Assembly (NCBI GenBank): GCA_015058945.1
Contig: SVBF01000017.1
Coordinates: 1 to 64,000, forward strand
Direction of reading: 5' to 3'
Source of the DNA: Erysipelotrichaceae bacterium
Lineage (GTDB): Bacteria; Bacillota_I; Bacilli_A; RFN20; CAG-826
Length of the DNA stretch: 64,000 nt
The number at the start of each line of letters is the position of its first letter. Position 1 is the stretch's first letter. Below, in pieces: positions 63,131-64,000 of this stretch. The notes beneath the pieces were generated by a model. It did no database searches. It had not been told where the DNA came from and saw nothing but the letters and a program-made list of their open reading frames with translations. The position numbers were made by a program, and so were the translations under genes.

Positions 63131-63726
63131 AAGAATTCACCGCGAAATCGGTTGAGGAAGCCGTCGCCTCCGCCGCCGAATCCCTCGGCGTCGAACCCGC
63201 CCACCTCGTCTATGAGGTAAAGGAAGAGAAGAAGGGCCTCTTCAAAAAGTCCGCGACCATCGCCGTCTACCTCGACGAAGACGCCGCCTCCTACGCCGAG
63301 AGCTACCTCAAGTCCGCCCTCGCCGCGCTTGGCGTCCAGATCGAGACCGAATCGAACATGGAGGACGGAATCATCAAAATCACGATCGATTCCGACGCCA
63401 ACCCGATCCTCATCGGCAAAGGCGGCAAGACCCTTCAGGCCCTCAATGAGATCGCCAAGTTCGCCGTCTCGACCAAGTTCAGGAAACGCTACCGCATCCT
63501 CCTCGACGTCGGTGGTTATAAGGAAGACAAATACGACCGCGTCGCCCACATCGCGACCCGCACGGCCAAGACCGTCCTCCGTACCCACATCGACGCCTCG
63601 CTCGACCCGATGACCCCCGACGAGCGTAGAGTCGTCCATAACACCCTCTCCGATTGGGACCACATCAAGACCGAGTCCTCCGGCGAAGGCAGCGACCGCG
63701 CCGTCACCATCAAATACGTCGACTAA
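63127..63726 (+). CDS. jag: Jag/KhpB-type RNA-binding protein
   Basis: A 199-residue protein with a Jag-N domain (KEFTAKSVEEAVASAAESLGV), a KH domain with the loop IGKGGKTLQALNEIAKFAV, and a C-terminal R3H domain (RRVVHNTLSDWDHIKTESSGEG). It acts with KhpA on RNA and cell elongation in Gram-positives. It overlaps yidC by four bases (ATGA). A longer in-frame extension into yidC is rejected. Confidence 0.93.
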   Translation: MKEFTAKSVEEAVASAAESLGVEPAHLVYEVKEEKKGLFKKSATIAVYLDEDAASYAESYLKSALAALGVQIETESNMEDGIIKITIDSDANPILIGKGGKTLQALNEIAKFAVSTKFRKRYRILLDVGGYKEDKYDRVAHIATRTAKTVLRTHIDASLDPMTPDERRVVHNTLSDWDHIKTESSGEGSDRAVTIKYVD

Positions 63727-63733
63727 CGACATG

Positions 63734-63760
63734 GCCGCCTCATGACGAGGCGGCTTTTCT
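63734..63760 (+). terminator. Terminator of the rpmH-jag operon
   Basis: Perfect 8-bp stem GCCGCCTC (63734-63741) and GAGGCGGC (63747-63754), 5-nt loop, then TTTTCTT. Confidence 0.85.
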
Positions 63761-63763
63761 TAC

Positions 63764-63799
63764 AGAAAAAACCACCGACTCATCATCGGTGGCTTTTTT
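63764..63799. terminator. Second terminator, probably bidirectional
   Basis: CCACCGA with TCGGTGG separated by CTCATCA, flanked by A-run and T-run. The minus-strand form would end the incomplete gene to the right. Confidence 0.75.
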
Positions 63800-63813
63800 C
63801 ATGTTGGGGTTGG

Positions 63814-64000
63814 TTAGGCCTGAACCGTCCATCCAAGGGCGGTCTGCGCGGCTTTGGAGCCGAGGTAGGCGACGTTGTTCTTGAGGCCGATGGCCAAATC
63901 ACTGGTCTCACCAGTGAAGATACGGCCAAAGGTGGACATGTTCTCGTCGAACCAGGTGGAGGCGCTGTTGATGTCGGCGAAGAACCAGGCGAAGAAGCTG
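63814..64000 (-). CDS. C-terminal part of an unidentified protein (incomplete at window edge)
   Basis: The minus strand has an open frame from the window edge to the stop at 63814-63816. The visible 61 residues end TFGRIFTGETSDLAIGLKNN, then about 20 more ending ALGWTVQA. No motif is recognised. Codon use is like the surrounding genes, and a terminator-like hairpin follows the stop, so it is likely the end of a real gene. Confidence 0.6.
   Translation of the reverse strand, partial: SFFAWFFADINSASTWFDENMSTFGRIFTGETSDLAIGLKNNVAYLGSKAAQTALGWTVQA

Overview
The window looks like a chromosomal segment around the replication origin of an uncultured Bacillota, probably a gut-type relative of the Bacilli/Erysipelotrichia lineages. 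The basis is the origin gene order (rpmH-rnpA-yidC-jag diverging from dnaA-dnaN-yaaA-recF-gyrB-gyrA), a short SRP RNA of about 80 nt, AGGAGG-type ribosome binding sites, no outer-membrane genes, standard stop codons, and fairly GC-rich coding DNA with AT-rich spacers. The species cannot be named from the sequence.

Layout. Positions 1-8.8 kb: a YccF membrane protein, a tandem-repeat surface protein, a DUF2974-type hydrolase, an M18 aminopeptidase and a heterodimeric ABC exporter. Positions 9.0-11.5 kb: a ZIP metal transporter, then about 1.46 kb with no credible protein gene. That stretch has its own promoter, dozens of short GC-rich hairpins (many with GNRA, UUCG or UAAA loops) and a strong intrinsic terminator. 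I read it as a very large structured non-coding RNA, and it is the most striking object in the window. Positions 11.5-21.4 kb: small membrane and regulatory genes, CstA, an aldo/keto reductase, an S41-like lipoprotein and a methyltransferase. Positions 21.5-27.2 kb: an accessory region with an orphan Nif11-like leader fused to a zinc-ribbon core, an AbiEii-like nucleotidyltransferase beside a broken relative, a two-gene operon (AlbA_2/HATPase regulator plus trypsin-like protease) behind a helically phased six-copy repeat, an XRE regulator, a 19-bp palindrome, and two decayed copies of the 3' end of the neighbouring 23S rRNA methyltransferase gene. Positions 27.2-36.9 kb: rlmD-like gene, metG, rpmE, DUF1848, an MBL hydrolase and tldD/tldE. 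Positions 36.9-46.7 kb: a lipoprotein, a degenerate M50-like membrane protein and a tightly packed minus-strand operon (MacB-like ABC, P-type ATPase, psuG, TetR, Fe-ADH). Positions 47-51.5 kb: tadA, SRP RNA, a lone ABC ATPase, an XRE pair, serS and a glycosyltransferase. Positions 51.5-63.7 kb: the origin cluster, followed by the end of one incomplete gene.

Most genes left of about 60.5 kb are on the minus strand and those to its right on the plus strand, as expected for replication starting between dnaA and rpmH. DnaA-box-like 9-mers lie on both sides of dnaA, and DnaA-trio-like triplets lie downstream of dnaA, which suggests a bipartite origin. The large RNA, zip, the aminopeptidase and tldDE run against the fork.

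All functional names come from reading motifs and overall protein character. No database search was run.
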